Origin: MED-G105 sp050331095
GTDB taxonomy: Bacteria > Pseudomonadota > Alphaproteobacteria > Caulobacterales > Parvularculaceae
Direction: 5' to 3'
Assembly: GCA_050331095.1 (NCBI GenBank)
Contig: JBHJHE010000022.1
Location: 88,857-152,856, forward strand
DNA length: 64,000 bases
Shown here one piece after another: positions 17,697-26,972 of this stretch. Made by a program: the position numbers and the translations under genes. The stretch's first letter is position 1. Each line of letters begins with the position of its first letter. The notes under the pieces were generated by a model, which was not told where the DNA came from, did not search any database, and saw nothing but the letters and a program-made list of their open reading frames with translations.

Positions 17697-18579
17697 CGCC
17701 GCGCCGCGCGTTTCGGTCGTCGTCCCGCATTGGAACGACCTCCCCCGCCTTGCGCGCTGCCTGGAGACGCTCGAGGCCCAGTCGCTGGCGCGCGCCGCCT
17801 ACGAGATCATCGTCGCCGACAACATGACGCCGGGCGGGCTCGGCGACCTCGCCGAGCGTTTTCCCGCCGTGACGTGCGTCGAGGCTCGCGAACGCGGGGC
17901 GGCCTGTGCGCGCAACGCCGGCCTCGCCGTCGCACGCGGCGACGCGATCGCGTTCATCGACGCCGATTGCGAAGCCCATCCCGACTGGCTCCGCGAGGGG
18001 TTGGCGAGCCTTGACGACGCGGAACTTTGCGGCGGCGCTGTCGACGTCACGATCGCACGCGTCGGCGCGCCGAGCCCCGTGGAGAGTTTCGAGAAGGCGT
18101 TCGCGTTCCATCAACGGGACTATGTCGAACGCAAGGGATTTTCGGTGACCGCTAACCTCTTCGCCCGCGCGGAGGCCGCCCGCGCCGTCGGCCCGTTCAC
18201 CAACGGCGTCGCCGAAGACAAGGAATGGTGCGAGCGCGCGGGGGCGTTGGGCTTTCGTTTAGTTTTCAACGCTAACGCAATTGTACGGCATCCGGCGCGC
18301 ACGACGTGGCGCGAACTTGTCGCGAAGTGGGACCGGTTGATCCGGGAACGGTGGAACGGCCGCGATCGGCGAGGGGGGCTCGCGCGCGTCCAGTGGGCCG
18401 CGCTCGCGGTGGCGACCGCCCTGTCGGCGGGGCCGCACCTCGCGGTCGTCGCCGCCAGCCCGCGGCTCGATGGCCCCCGGGAGCGCCTTGCCGCCGCTGC
18501 GACGCTGACGCGCATCCGCGTATGGCGCGCCGGCAGAATGTTGGCCTTGCTGTGGGGCGCCCCGCCCCGCAGCGCTTGA
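17662..18579 (+). CDS. GT2 family glycosyltransferase
   Basis: About 305 residues, overlapping the 3' end of the GT4 gene by 35 nt. The GT-A fold shows VSVVVPHWNDLPRLARCLETL, EIIVADNMTPGG, GAACARNAGLAVARGDAIAFIDADCEA (DxD-type IDAD motif) and the base-site segment VAEDKEWCERAGALGF. A hydrophobic C-terminal helix (AALAVATALSAGPHLAVVAA) may anchor it. It is part of the polysaccharide operon; donor and acceptor are unknown. A later in-frame start cannot be excluded, since the ATG at 17662 has its Shine-Dalgarno-like AAAAGGA rather far upstream. Confidence 0.83.
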   Translation: MCADGSSPTSIDAAPRVSVVVPHWNDLPRLARCLETLEAQSLARAAYEIIVADNMTPGGLGDLAERFPAVTCVEARERGAACARNAGLAVARGDAIAFIDADCEAHPDWLREGLASLDDAELCGGAVDVTIARVGAPSPVESFEKAFAFHQRDYVERKGFSVTANLFARAEAARAVGPFTNGVAEDKEWCERAGALGFRLVFNANAIVRHPARTTWRELVAKWDRLIRERWNGRDRRGGLARVQWAALAVATALSAGPHLAVVAASPRLDGPRERLAAAATLTRIRVWRAGRMLALLWGAPPRSA

Positions 18580-18596
18580 GAGTTAAGGAGCGATCG

Positions 18597-19493
18597 ATGC
18601 GCAACGCGATTGGTCTTGTATCGATGGCCGCGGCGATCGCCGTCGCCGGCTCGGCGACCGCGGTCGCGGCGTCCGGCGCGCGCGACGTGAAGAGCGGCGC
18701 GACGCAGGTCGTCGCCACGCTCGGCGAGCGTGAAATCACCTTAAGCGAGCTGCGCATCGAGATGCAGCGCCTCCGGCTCAACCCCGCGAGCCCTGACGCG
18801 GAGCGCTTGGCGCTGAGCGGCCTGGTCGAACGCGAACTCCTCGCCGAGGCGGCGCGCGAGACCGGCCTCCACCGCAAGCCCGACGCCCTGGCGCGTATGC
18901 GCGCGGCTGAAACTCAGGCGCTTGCGGAGTTGTTCTACGCGTCGGCGAGCCTGCCGCTCGAGCCGACGCGCAGCGAAATCGAAGACTTCATCGCGAAGAA
19001 CGCAAGCCTCTTCCGGGAGCGGCGGATCTACGACTTCCAGGTTCTGACCTTGCCGAGCGAGGCGTTTACGGACGAATTGACGCCGTTGTTCGACGAGTCG
19101 GAGGATTTCTCCGCCTTCGAGAAGGCGTTGACGCAAGCGGGCGTCGACTACGCGTTGGGACCCGCGCGCCGCGACGGCGCGACGTTCCCGAAGCCGATCC
19201 GCGAACAGCTCGCCGCCTACGGACCGACGGACAATGTGGTCCTGCGCGGGCCGGACCGCACCGAGATCTACAAAATCCTCTCGTCCGAGCCTTCGGACGC
19301 CGACCCTGAGACGTTCGGGCCCCTCGCGCGGCGCTTGCTGCTTGAGCGCGCCGCGAGCGAGCGGGGCCGCAAGCTGATCGACCGCCTCAAGGCCGAGGCG
19401 AGCCTGACGATCCACCGCGAAAGCGCGCGTCCGGAAGAACCCGCCCAGGCCGTCGCGCCGACGGCGGCGGCCGCGACCCCGACGGAACGGTGA
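18597..19493 (+). CDS. EpsD-like peptidyl-prolyl isomerase/SurA_N-type secreted protein
   Basis: 298 residues with a Sec signal (IGLVSMAAAIAVAGSATAVAA). The body has the SurA/PrsA-type N-domain helices (VVATLGEREITLSELRIEMQRL, then ALSGLVERELLAEAARETGL). It also has a reduced middle domain without a convincing parvulin core, as in EpsD-family proteins of exosortase-linked polysaccharide operons. Probably a periplasmic chaperone-like factor for polymer secretion or sorting. The ATG has AAGGAG 7 nt upstream. It precedes the Wzz-like gene by 7 nt. The low-complexity Pro/Ala C-terminus is probably disordered. Confidence 0.75.
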   Translation: MRNAIGLVSMAAAIAVAGSATAVAASGARDVKSGATQVVATLGEREITLSELRIEMQRLRLNPASPDAERLALSGLVERELLAEAARETGLHRKPDALARMRAAETQALAELFYASASLPLEPTRSEIEDFIAKNASLFRERRIYDFQVLTLPSEAFTDELTPLFDESEDFSAFEKALTQAGVDYALGPARRDGATFPKPIREQLAAYGPTDNVVLRGPDRTEIYKILSSEPSDADPETFGPLARRLLLERAASERGRKLIDRLKAEASLTIHRESARPEEPAQAVAPTAAAATPTER

Positions 19494-19500
19494 GCCGCCG

Positions 19501-20907
19501 ATGGGCCTCGCCGATTTTCTACGCGTCGTTCTCTACCGCAAGCTGATCATCGTCTGGTCAGTGGTGCTCGCCGGCGTCGTCGCCGCGGCGGCCGGCGTCT
19601 TGTTGCCGAAAAAGTACGTCTCGACGGCGATCGTTCAGGTCGACGCCGTGCAGCGCAACAACCTCACGGGCAATATCGACCACCGGGTGAGGGTCGCGGA
19701 TTTTCTCGGCCAACAGGCCGCCGTTGCGGCGAGCCGCACCGTGGCCCTCGCCGTCATCGAACAATTGGGCGACCAGGGCTTTTTGAACCTTGCGGACTAT
19801 CGCGAGCGCTGGCGGCGCCAGACCGGCGGCGAGCTCGTCGCCGGCAACGACCTCGATTTGTGGGCGGCCGACGAACTCCTCAACAGCCTGACGATCGAGG
19901 CGAGCGCCCAGCAAAGCACGCTGACGGTCGCCTTCCGCGGAGACGAGCCGGCCCAGGCGGCGCGCATCGCTAACGCCTTCGCGACAGCCTACATGGACGT
20001 CGTCATTGAACAGAAGAAGCGCCGCTCATCGCGCAACGCCGCGAACTTCTCGGAAGAAACGCGCGCGCTCGCGGAAGAAGTCGTCAACGCCCAGCGCGAC
20101 CTCGCCGACTTCCGCGAAGAATCCGGCATTCTGCCGATCGGCACCAACGGCGTTGAGTCCGCGGAGATGCAGCTTGCGACTCTGACGGCTCGCCTCGCCG
20201 ACGCCCGCGCAGACAACACCGAAGCCCAGTCGTTGCGCCGTCAGGCGGAGAACACGCCGCGGGCGGAGCTTGTCTATTTTCCGGTGCCGGAGGACGCGCT
20301 CGCCGCGCGCCAGGCGCAGTTGGCGCTCAACGAGACGCGGCTTCGGCTGTCGCGCATTGCTGACCGGTACGGTGAGACGTATCCAGACTATATCGAAGCC
20401 GCGCAGGAGGCGCGCGATCTCGAAAACCGAATTCTCGCCGGGATCCGCGACCGCGCCAACTTCGCTGAACGTCGGCTCGAAGCGCTTGAAAGCGAAGCCG
20501 CGGACATCTCCACCGCGGCGTCGGCCGCGCAAAGCACGCGCGACGCCTACGATCTATTGAAGAACAAAGTCACGGCGAGCCAGGACACGTTCAACCTCCT
20601 CGCGACGCGCTCGCTCGAAGAAGCGTTGCAGTCGCGCGTCGATACGACGGACGTTCTGCTACTCGCCCGCGGCGTGCCGCCGTCGCGGCCCGCGACGCCG
20701 CCCATGGCCGTCATCGTCGCCCTTGGCGCCGTCGTCGGTGCGGTTCTGGGCGGTTCGATCGCCGTCTTCGTCGAGTTTTTCGAGGGGCGCCTGCGTTCCG
20801 CCGACATGGTGCGCTCGATCCTGCGCGCGCCGGTCATCGGCGAGCTTGATCCGAAGGCCCTGCGCGCGCCCTCGTCGCGCGACGGCGCATTGGGGATAGC
20901 GCCATGA
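19501..20907 (+). CDS. Wzz/EpsF-like polysaccharide chain-length determinant
   Basis: 468 residues. The N-terminal membrane helix (LIIVWSVVLAGVVAAAAGVLL, ~15-35) is followed by the Wzz motif region KKYVSTAIVQVD. A long helical coiled-coil periplasmic section follows (~180-400, rich in Glu/Ala/Arg), then the C-terminal membrane helix (PPMAVIVALGAVVGAVLGGSIAVFVEFFEGRLR) preceded by PSRPATPP, the proline-rich motif of PCP proteins. It controls polymer length or export with a tyrosine-kinase partner. That partner is the next gene, which overlaps it by ATGA, but it looks degenerate. Confidence 0.88.
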   Translation: MGLADFLRVVLYRKLIIVWSVVLAGVVAAAAGVLLPKKYVSTAIVQVDAVQRNNLTGNIDHRVRVADFLGQQAAVAASRTVALAVIEQLGDQGFLNLADYRERWRRQTGGELVAGNDLDLWAADELLNSLTIEASAQQSTLTVAFRGDEPAQAARIANAFATAYMDVVIEQKKRRSSRNAANFSEETRALAEEVVNAQRDLADFREESGILPIGTNGVESAEMQLATLTARLADARADNTEAQSLRRQAENTPRAELVYFPVPEDALAARQAQLALNETRLRLSRIADRYGETYPDYIEAAQEARDLENRILAGIRDRANFAERRLEALESEAADISTAASAAQSTRDAYDLLKNKVTASQDTFNLLATRSLEEALQSRVDTTDVLLLARGVPPSRPATPPMAVIVALGAVVGAVLGGSIAVFVEFFEGRLRSADMVRSILRAPVIGELDPKALRAPSSRDGALGIAP

Positions 20908-21863
20908 AGATGATCGCCCAGGAGCGCGCGCTCGAAGAAGACGTCGATCAAGACGTTGACGCGGAGGACGCCGACGAGACCGCTGCGCGGAGCGGGTCGT
21001 CCGAACTCGTTGAAAACGGCGCGCATGCGGACGGCGAGCCCGGCTGGGGCGCCGGCGCGGCGCTCGTCCAGGCTGGCCGCCTCGACGCCCACGCCTTACG
21101 CAAGATCGTCGAAGCGCACGAGCGCACCGGCGTCTCGTTCGTTGAAATCGCCGCGCGGCTCGGTCTTGTGGAGCGCAACGATCTTCAGGTCGCCCTCGCG
21201 ATCGAACGCGGCCTTTTGCGCGCCGACGCCATGGGCGCGCCGATCCCGCCGGCGCTCATCGGCGTCCACCGGCCGAATTCGGCGCTGACGGAGCATTTCC
21301 GCGCCGTTCGCACGAACCTCGTGACCATGCGCAACGCGGACAAATTGGGCCTCACCGCGATCGCGTCGCTGGAGCGCCGCCGGGAGGCTGATTTCTTCGC
21401 CCTCAACCTCGCCGCCGCCTTCGCCGAGCTTGGCAAGACGGTGCTGCTCGTCGACGCGGACCTGCGCGCCCAGCGGCTAGAGCGTCTGTTCGGCCTCGAC
21501 GGCGGGGCGACGTTGCGCGACGTCTTGCGCGGCGCGGCGCCGCCGCTCGCCGCCGTGCGGGAGACCGTCGTCGCCAATCTGGACGTCGTGCCGGCCGGCC
21601 GGCCGGGCGCCGACGCCCAGGAAGCCTTGTCGCGGCCCGCGCTGCGCGAAGTGCTCAACGCCTACGCGGCGCGCTACGACCATGTGATGGCGCTGTCCTC
21701 GCCCTTCGAGGGCGTCGCTGACGGACGGTTCGTGTGGGCCGCCTGCGGGCAGGCGATCATCGCCGTGCGCCAGCACGAAGACCGCGTGGACCAGTTGCGC
21801 CGGCTGCACAAGGCGCTGCGTCAGGTCGGGGCGGAGGCGACCGCCGCCGTTCTCGTTCGATGA
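20904..21863 (+). CDS. EpsG-like bacterial tyrosine-kinase homologue with degenerate nucleotide-binding motifs
   Basis: 319 residues. An acidic N-terminus is followed by a GspE/MshE-N-like helical domain (~50-100: ALVQAGRLDAHALRKIVEAH, SFVEIAARLGLVERNDLQ), as in EpsG proteins. The BY-kinase/ParA-like domain follows from ~125 (NSALTEHFRAVRTNL). Walker A' is intact (VLLVDADLR, 180-188). The Walker A loop, normally PGEGKST, reads RRREADF at 158-164, without the Lys or Ser/Thr. The Walker B segment YDHVMALSSP (258-267) lacks the Asp. There is no Tyr-rich tail. Probably a structural partner of the Wzz-like protein rather than an active kinase. It overlaps both neighbours by 4 nt. Confidence 0.82.
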   Translation: MKMIAQERALEEDVDQDVDAEDADETAARSGSSELVENGAHADGEPGWGAGAALVQAGRLDAHALRKIVEAHERTGVSFVEIAARLGLVERNDLQVALAIERGLLRADAMGAPIPPALIGVHRPNSALTEHFRAVRTNLVTMRNADKLGLTAIASLERRREADFFALNLAAAFAELGKTVLLVDADLRAQRLERLFGLDGGATLRDVLRGAAPPLAAVRETVVANLDVVPAGRPGADAQEALSRPALREVLNAYAARYDHVMALSSPFEGVADGRFVWAACGQAIIAVRQHEDRVDQLRRLHKALRQVGAEATAAVLVR

Positions 21864-23503
21864 CGGACGTTCCGGCGGCGGGCGCGTTGGCGCGCTTCTT
21901 CGCTCCATCCGACGCGCCAGACGCTGAGGATCGGCGCGAGTGGCCGACCGTCGCGCTCGCCCTCGCGGCGGGCTGGATCGCGCTTTACCTGCCGGCTTAC
22001 GCTGATTTCGCCACGGACGCCTGGCGCCAGGACCGTAACGCGCACGCGCCGTTCATCCTCGCCATCTGTTTCGGAACGGCCTGGGCGCGGCTTGATGCGC
22101 GCCGTCGCGCGTGGCCCACGCCCTCGACGCGCGAGGTCGCCGCCGGGGTCGGCGTACTCGGCTTCGGGTTGTCGTTCTTCATCCTGGGGCGGATCGCCGA
22201 GGCCGCCCTCGTCGTTTCGGCGACGCAGACGTTCGTCGCGGCGGGCCTCGTCCTCGCGACGTTTGGCGTCGCCGGCGCGCGGGGCCTGTGGTTTCCGCTC
22301 GCCCTGTCGATCTATCTCTGGCTCTGGCCGAGCTGGGTGATCGACGCCCTGACCTTTCCCCTAAAGATGTTCGTTTCAAGCGCGGTCGCCGACATGATGT
22401 ACGCGCTCGGCGAGCCCGTCGCCCATTCCGGCGCGACGCTCTCCGCCGGGCCCTATCGCTTGCTCGTCGCCGACGCCTGCGCCGGTTTGAACTCGCTCGT
22501 GGCCTTGACGTCGGTCGGCGCGGTTTACCTTTACGCTGCGCGCCGCCCGTCCCTGACGGCGAACGCGATCGTCCTTTTGGCGCTCGCGCCGGTCGCCGTC
22601 CTGGCGAACGTCCTTCGTGTCGCGCTCCTGGTACTGATTACGCTCCATCTCGGCTACGACGCCGGCCAGAGCTTTCTCCACGACAGCGCCGGCATCGTCA
22701 TGTTCGCTGCGGCGCTCGCGCTTGTCTTTATCGTCGACGCCGTGGCGAGCGCGATCTTCAAAGGCGCCCCGCGCGCCGCGCCCGCGGCCCCGTTGGAAGC
22801 GCCGGTTCGTTCCGCGCCGAAGCGTCTCGCGGCTTTGTTGCTCGCCGCCATGCTCGCCGCCGCGGCCCTCAGCGCCGGCGGCGCCGCGCGCGGAACCGGG
22901 AGCGCGCCGGCGGCGCCCGATCTTGAGGCCCTCCTGCCCGATGCGTTCGGCCGGTGGCGGCGCACGCCGCTCGCCGACGTCGTTCTGCCGGCGGAAAGCG
23001 AGCTCGCTCCAGGCGAGGCGGTCGTCTATCGCGCTTACACGGACGACCTTGGCCGCACGGCGACGCTCGTCGTCGCCTACGGACCGCCGCTCGGCGACGG
23101 GGTGCGCCTGCACCGGCCTGAGCGGTGCTATGTCGCCCAAGGCTTTTCGATTTTGTCGCGGCGCATCGGCGCCGCCTCGGGCGTCGCGCCGGGCGGCGCG
23201 TCGACGCCGGTCGTCCATATGGCGACGGAAGACGCGACGCGGCGCGAGGCGGTGAGCTATGTCCTGCGCGACGGGTCCGACTTCGTCGTCGCCGCGCCGG
23301 AGCGCCAGCTCAACGTCTTCAGGCGTCTCGTCGGCGGCGCCAGCGCCGACGGCGCCGCGCGAGCGGACGGCGCGCTTGTGCGCATCTCGACCGTGTACGG
23401 CGCAGCGCCCGACTTCGACGTCCATGAAGACTTCCTCGAAGCCTTCGCCGGCGGCCTCAGCGCCCCGGCGCGCGTGGTCGTCTTCGGCGGGCCCGCATCG
23501 TGA
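21860..23503 (+). CDS. Exosortase fused to an EpsI domain (XrtA/XrtB/XrtV type)
   Basis: 547 residues. The first ~330 form the multi-helix exosortase with the transpeptidase-like triad: Cys207 in DACAGLNSLVAL, Arg253 in NVLRVALLVL and His274 in QSFLHDSAG. The last ~200 residues are an EpsI (DUF3485) domain with AYGPPLGDGVRLHRPERCYVAQGF. Exosortases process proteins with C-terminal sorting tags and are usually encoded with exopolysaccharide genes; EpsI is required for EPS production in known systems. Starts at ATG 21860 (ATGA overlap with the kinase-like gene) and ends in a GTGA overlap with the next GT2. No tagged substrate was recognised in the window. Confidence 0.9.
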   Translation: MTDVPAAGALARFFAPSDAPDAEDRREWPTVALALAAGWIALYLPAYADFATDAWRQDRNAHAPFILAICFGTAWARLDARRRAWPTPSTREVAAGVGVLGFGLSFFILGRIAEAALVVSATQTFVAAGLVLATFGVAGARGLWFPLALSIYLWLWPSWVIDALTFPLKMFVSSAVADMMYALGEPVAHSGATLSAGPYRLLVADACAGLNSLVALTSVGAVYLYAARRPSLTANAIVLLALAPVAVLANVLRVALLVLITLHLGYDAGQSFLHDSAGIVMFAAALALVFIVDAVASAIFKGAPRAAPAAPLEAPVRSAPKRLAALLLAAMLAAAALSAGGAARGTGSAPAAPDLEALLPDAFGRWRRTPLADVVLPAESELAPGEAVVYRAYTDDLGRTATLVVAYGPPLGDGVRLHRPERCYVAQGFSILSRRIGAASGVAPGGASTPVVHMATEDATRREAVSYVLRDGSDFVVAAPERQLNVFRRLVGGASADGAARADGALVRISTVYGAAPDFDVHEDFLEAFAGGLSAPARVVVFGGPAS

Positions 23504-24543
23504 CGGCGCCGGAGACTTTCGGGGCCGTTATCGTCAATTTCCGCGCCGCTGGCCTCGCGATCGGCGCCGCGCGCAGCTTTCTCGGCGACGGCGGGGCCCG
23601 CGCGATCGTCGTCGACAACCGCTCGCCGGACGATTCGTGGGCGTTGTTCCGCGCGTTCGCCGGCGGCGGCCCGGCGCCCGATGCGCCGCGGCCGAGCCCC
23701 ATCGTGAATCGCCCGCCGACCTACGCCGACCTTGCGCCTGACGAGATCGCATGCGTGGAAGACGTCGACGCGGCGCGCGCGACGCCGGCGTCCGTGCGGC
23801 TCGTCTTTATAAAGAGCGCCGCCAATGGCGGCTTCGCCGCCGGCTGCAATCTCGGGCTCGCCGCGCTCGACGGGCTCGTCGGCGTCGACGCGTTGTTGCT
23901 GCTCAATCCGGACGCGGCGCTTGCGCGCGGCGCGCTGCGAGCGTTCGCCGAGCGCCTCGCCGACCCTGGGGTCGGGCTGTGCGGCGCGAGCGTCGTCGGT
24001 TTCGAAGCGCCCCACCGCGCGCAGGCTTTTGGGGGCGCGGCGATGGACGCGCTCCACCGCGGCTTCAATATCGGCGAGGGCGCGACGCTCGACGACCGGC
24101 CGTCGCGCGCCGAAGTCGAGGCGCGCCTCGCCTATCCGCTGGGCGCGGCGATGGCCTGTCGTGCGGATTATCTCGACGTCGCCGGCTATCTCGACGAGCG
24201 ATACTTTCTCTACTTCGAGGAGGCGGACTGGACGCGCGCCGGCCTGCCGGCCCGCAAACCCGCCTGGGCGCCGGACGCCATCGTTCATCACCGCTACGGC
24301 GCGAGCTCCGCAAGCGCAAAGCGCCGGGTCGGCGAGCCGGCGGCGCGCTCGCCCCTCTCCGACTACCATATGACCCGCTCGCGGATTTTGTTCGCCCGCA
24401 AATGGCGGCCCTTGTCGGCCCCGATCGCCCGGGCGGCCGGCGCGTGGCAGGCGGCGCAACGCATCGCGCGCGGCAGGCCGGCGAACGCCCGCGCCGTCGC
24501 CGCGGCGGCCGCCCGGCCGGACCTGCCGGGACCGCGGCCATAA
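23500..24543 (+). CDS. GT2 family glycosyltransferase (rhamnosyltransferase-like)
   Basis: 347 residues, GTG start overlapping the exosortase stop (GTGA). The GT-A fold shows FGAVIVNFRAAGLAIGAA, AIVVDNRSPDDSW, a long insert at ~55-100, then SAANGGFAAGCNLGLAAL, LLLLNPDAAL and YLDERYFLYFEEADWTRAG. The layout resembles the GT2 at 8976-10079. The C-terminus is Ala/Arg rich. Last gene of the polysaccharide/exosortase operon; probably adds a deoxy-sugar, although the donor cannot be deduced. Confidence 0.83.
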   Translation: MTAPETFGAVIVNFRAAGLAIGAARSFLGDGGARAIVVDNRSPDDSWALFRAFAGGGPAPDAPRPSPIVNRPPTYADLAPDEIACVEDVDAARATPASVRLVFIKSAANGGFAAGCNLGLAALDGLVGVDALLLLNPDAALARGALRAFAERLADPGVGLCGASVVGFEAPHRAQAFGGAAMDALHRGFNIGEGATLDDRPSRAEVEARLAYPLGAAMACRADYLDVAGYLDERYFLYFEEADWTRAGLPARKPAWAPDAIVHHRYGASSASAKRRVGEPAARSPLSDYHMTRSRILFARKWRPLSAPIARAAGAWQAAQRIARGRPANARAVAAAAARPDLPGPRP

Positions 24544-24646
24544 ACGGCGCGAAGGCGCGTTCGCGACAAATCGAAGCCTCTGTGAACCCATTTCGTCCGA
24601 AACGGGCTAATCTCCGTGGGAACGCCTCATACGGAGACCACGCGAC

Positions 24647-26227
24647 ATGCAGGACGCTGAAGAAATCGACTCCCAGGCTGCGCCCGAAAACGCCGCGCCC
24701 GCCGAGGCTGCGCGAGAGGCGGCTGCGCCAGAAGAGTCTGCGCCGAAAGAAGCCGCGAACGGAGCGGTCGACGACGTCCCGACGCCTGCGGACGTACCCG
24801 CCGCTGCGGCCGATGCGCCTCGCGAAGGCCTCGGCCCCGGCCGACAGGAGAGCGCGATCGAGGAGCTGATCGGCGCCGATCGCCTGATCGACGACAGCAG
24901 CGCGGTCGTCGCCTGGGTGCGCGACAATCTGATGACCCTCGACAACGCGTTGCAGTTGACGATCATCGTGGCGGCGCTGGTGCCGGCGGCGCTTTTCGGC
25001 CCGCAATTGCGCAAGTTCATTTCGACCCAGTTGGGGCCGCGCGTGCCGGTGGGCGTCGCGCGACGGCTCGTGGCCGCGTTCGGCTATGTCGCGACGCCGA
25101 TCGCGCTGTTTGCGGTTCTGCGCGGCGCCGAGGCGATCCTCGACGAAATCGGCCGGCCCCACGCGCTCGTCTCCGCGGCGGGCTCGCTCCTCAGCGCGTG
25201 GATCGCCATCCGCCTTGTCACTCTCGTCATCCGCTCGCCTTTCTGGTCGCGGGTCGCCTTCTACGTCGCCTGGCCGATCGCCGCACTCGACGCGTTCGGC
25301 GTGCTCGACGACGTCGTCGCGCGGCTCGACGCGGCGTCGATCCCCCTCGGCGAGAACGACGCCGGCGAACCGCTTTCGTTCTCGCTGCTCGACGTCGTGC
25401 GGACGCTGATCATCTTCAGCCTGTTGTTCTGGCTTGCGGGCTTCGCCAAGCGCTTCGTGAAGGACCGCATCTCCACGGTCGACGAAATCACGCCGTCGCT
25501 GCAGGCCCTGATCGGCAAGATCCTCGACGTCGTCACGCCCGTGATCGCCTTTCTCGTCGCCTTGCAGATCGTAGGCTTCAACCTCGCGACGCTGACGATC
25601 TTCGGCGGCGCCATCGGTCTTGGCGTCGGCCTCGGTCTGCAGCGGACGATCTCGAACTTCTTCGCCGGCTTCACATTGATCGCCGACAAATCGATCAAGC
25701 CCGGCGACGTGATCGAGGTCGGCGACACGTTCGGGTGGGTGACCCACATGGGCGCGCGTTACGTCAAGGTGCGCACGCGCGACGGCACCGCCCACCTCGT
25801 GCCCTACGACGAGTGCTTCGAAAACGGCGTCGTTAATTGGTCCCATGCGGACCGTGTGGTGCGCCTCCACGCGCCGTTCGGCGTCGCCTACGGCACGAAG
25901 GATCTGCGCGGCGTCAAAGCGATGGCCGAGAGGGCCGCGACGCAGATCGACCGCGTCGTCTCCGACCCGAAGCCGGTTTGCAACCTCGTCGGCTTCGGCG
26001 ACAGCTCGGTCGATTTCGACCTCAGGTTCTGGATCGTCGACCCGAAGAACGGCGTCGCCAACGTCACGAGCGAGGTGATGCTGGCGCTCTGGGACGGTCT
26101 CGCGGAGATGGGCGTCGAAATCCCGTTCCCGCAGCGCGACCTCCACATCAAGAGCGCGCCGTCGGAGGTTCTGGATCTGGCGGCGGCGAACGGCCACGCC
26201 ACGGCGGCCGCGTCGTCGTCCGGCTGA
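24647..26227 (+). CDS. MscS family mechanosensitive channel
   Basis: 526 residues. The Ala/Glu/Pro-rich N-terminus (~70 residues) is cytoplasmic or disordered. Transmembrane helices follow (LTIIVAALVPAALFG, AFGYVATPIALFAVL, SLLSAWIAIRLVTLVI, VRTLIIFSLLFWLAG, VVTPVIAFLVALQIVG). The pore helix is LTIFGGAIGLGVGLGLQRTI, with the MscS beta domain after it (IKPGDVIEVGDTFGWVTHMG, LVPYDECFENGVVNWSH) and the C-terminal alpha/beta domain. It releases solutes on hypo-osmotic shock. It follows the polysaccharide operon after 103 nt and may have its own promoter. Confidence 0.92.
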   Translation: MQDAEEIDSQAAPENAAPAEAAREAAAPEESAPKEAANGAVDDVPTPADVPAAAADAPREGLGPGRQESAIEELIGADRLIDDSSAVVAWVRDNLMTLDNALQLTIIVAALVPAALFGPQLRKFISTQLGPRVPVGVARRLVAAFGYVATPIALFAVLRGAEAILDEIGRPHALVSAAGSLLSAWIAIRLVTLVIRSPFWSRVAFYVAWPIAALDAFGVLDDVVARLDAASIPLGENDAGEPLSFSLLDVVRTLIIFSLLFWLAGFAKRFVKDRISTVDEITPSLQALIGKILDVVTPVIAFLVALQIVGFNLATLTIFGGAIGLGVGLGLQRTISNFFAGFTLIADKSIKPGDVIEVGDTFGWVTHMGARYVKVRTRDGTAHLVPYDECFENGVVNWSHADRVVRLHAPFGVAYGTKDLRGVKAMAERAATQIDRVVSDPKPVCNLVGFGDSSVDFDLRFWIVDPKNGVANVTSEVMLALWDGLAEMGVEIPFPQRDLHIKSAPSEVLDLAAANGHATAAASSSG

Positions 26228-26388
26228 CGCTGCGGCGCCGCACAAAGCTCCGGGACGCGTGGCGGCTCGCGCGAGCTGCGCCGTCCCATGGCGAAGTTGT
26301 GATCGCTCGCGCGCGGCGAGACATGGCCCGCCGCGCGCCGACGCGCTATAAGCTTGCGGGGCGCAACGTCGATGGCGGAGCTTTTGGT

Positions 26389-26961
26389 ATGCGACTTTCC
26401 ATGAAATTTCTGCGGCGCGCCGCTCTTGGCGCGGCTTCTATTGCCCTCGCGGCCTGCGCGACGGCGACGCCGTATGTCGCCGCGTCGGAAGGCAACGGCT
26501 ACGGATTTTCCGAGCAGCAGATCGAAGCGAACCGCTACCGCGTGATGTTCCGCGGCAACTCGTCGACCACGCGCGAGATCGTCGAAACGTTCCTGCTGTT
26601 CCGCGCGGCGGAACTGACGCTGCTCAACGGGTTCGACTATTTCGTCGTTGTCGAAGGCGATACCGAGGCGAACCGGACGCTGCGCACGACCTCGACGGGT
26701 TCCGCCTTCGTCGGCGGGCCGGCTTTCTTTGGCGGCTACGGGCGCGGCTTCCGTCGTCGCGGGTTTCCCTATTACGCTTACGGATTCGGCTGGGGGGGCG
26801 CCCCGTTCGATTCCACAACGCGCGAGATTACGCGTTACTCCGCCGTTGCGTTCATCGCGATGTTCGAGGGCGAAAAGCCGGCTGACGACGTGGCCGCGTT
26901 CGACGCCCGCGACGTCACCGATAATCTGCGGCCGGTCGTGTTCAGCGAGCCGCAATCCTAA
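26389..26961 (+). CDS. CC0125/CC1285-type lipoprotein
   Basis: 190 residues. Lipoprotein signal MKFLRRAALGAASIALAAC with the lipobox LAAC. The mature part has the family pattern GYGFSEQQIEANRYRVMFRG followed by FLLFRAAELTLLNGFDYFVVVE, and a Gly/Phe/Tyr/Arg-rich loop (~115-140). This family is widespread in Caulobacter-like bacteria; its function is unknown. Two starts are possible (ATG 26389 and ATG 26401). The DNA between the MscS gene and this one (161 nt) contains no recognised element. Confidence 0.78.
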   Translation: MRLSMKFLRRAALGAASIALAACATATPYVAASEGNGYGFSEQQIEANRYRVMFRGNSSTTREIVETFLLFRAAELTLLNGFDYFVVVEGDTEANRTLRTTSTGSAFVGGPAFFGGYGRGFRRRGFPYYAYGFGWGGAPFDSTTREITRYSAVAFIAMFEGEKPADDVAAFDARDVTDNLRPVVFSEPQS

Positions 26962-26972
26962 ATCGACATATC

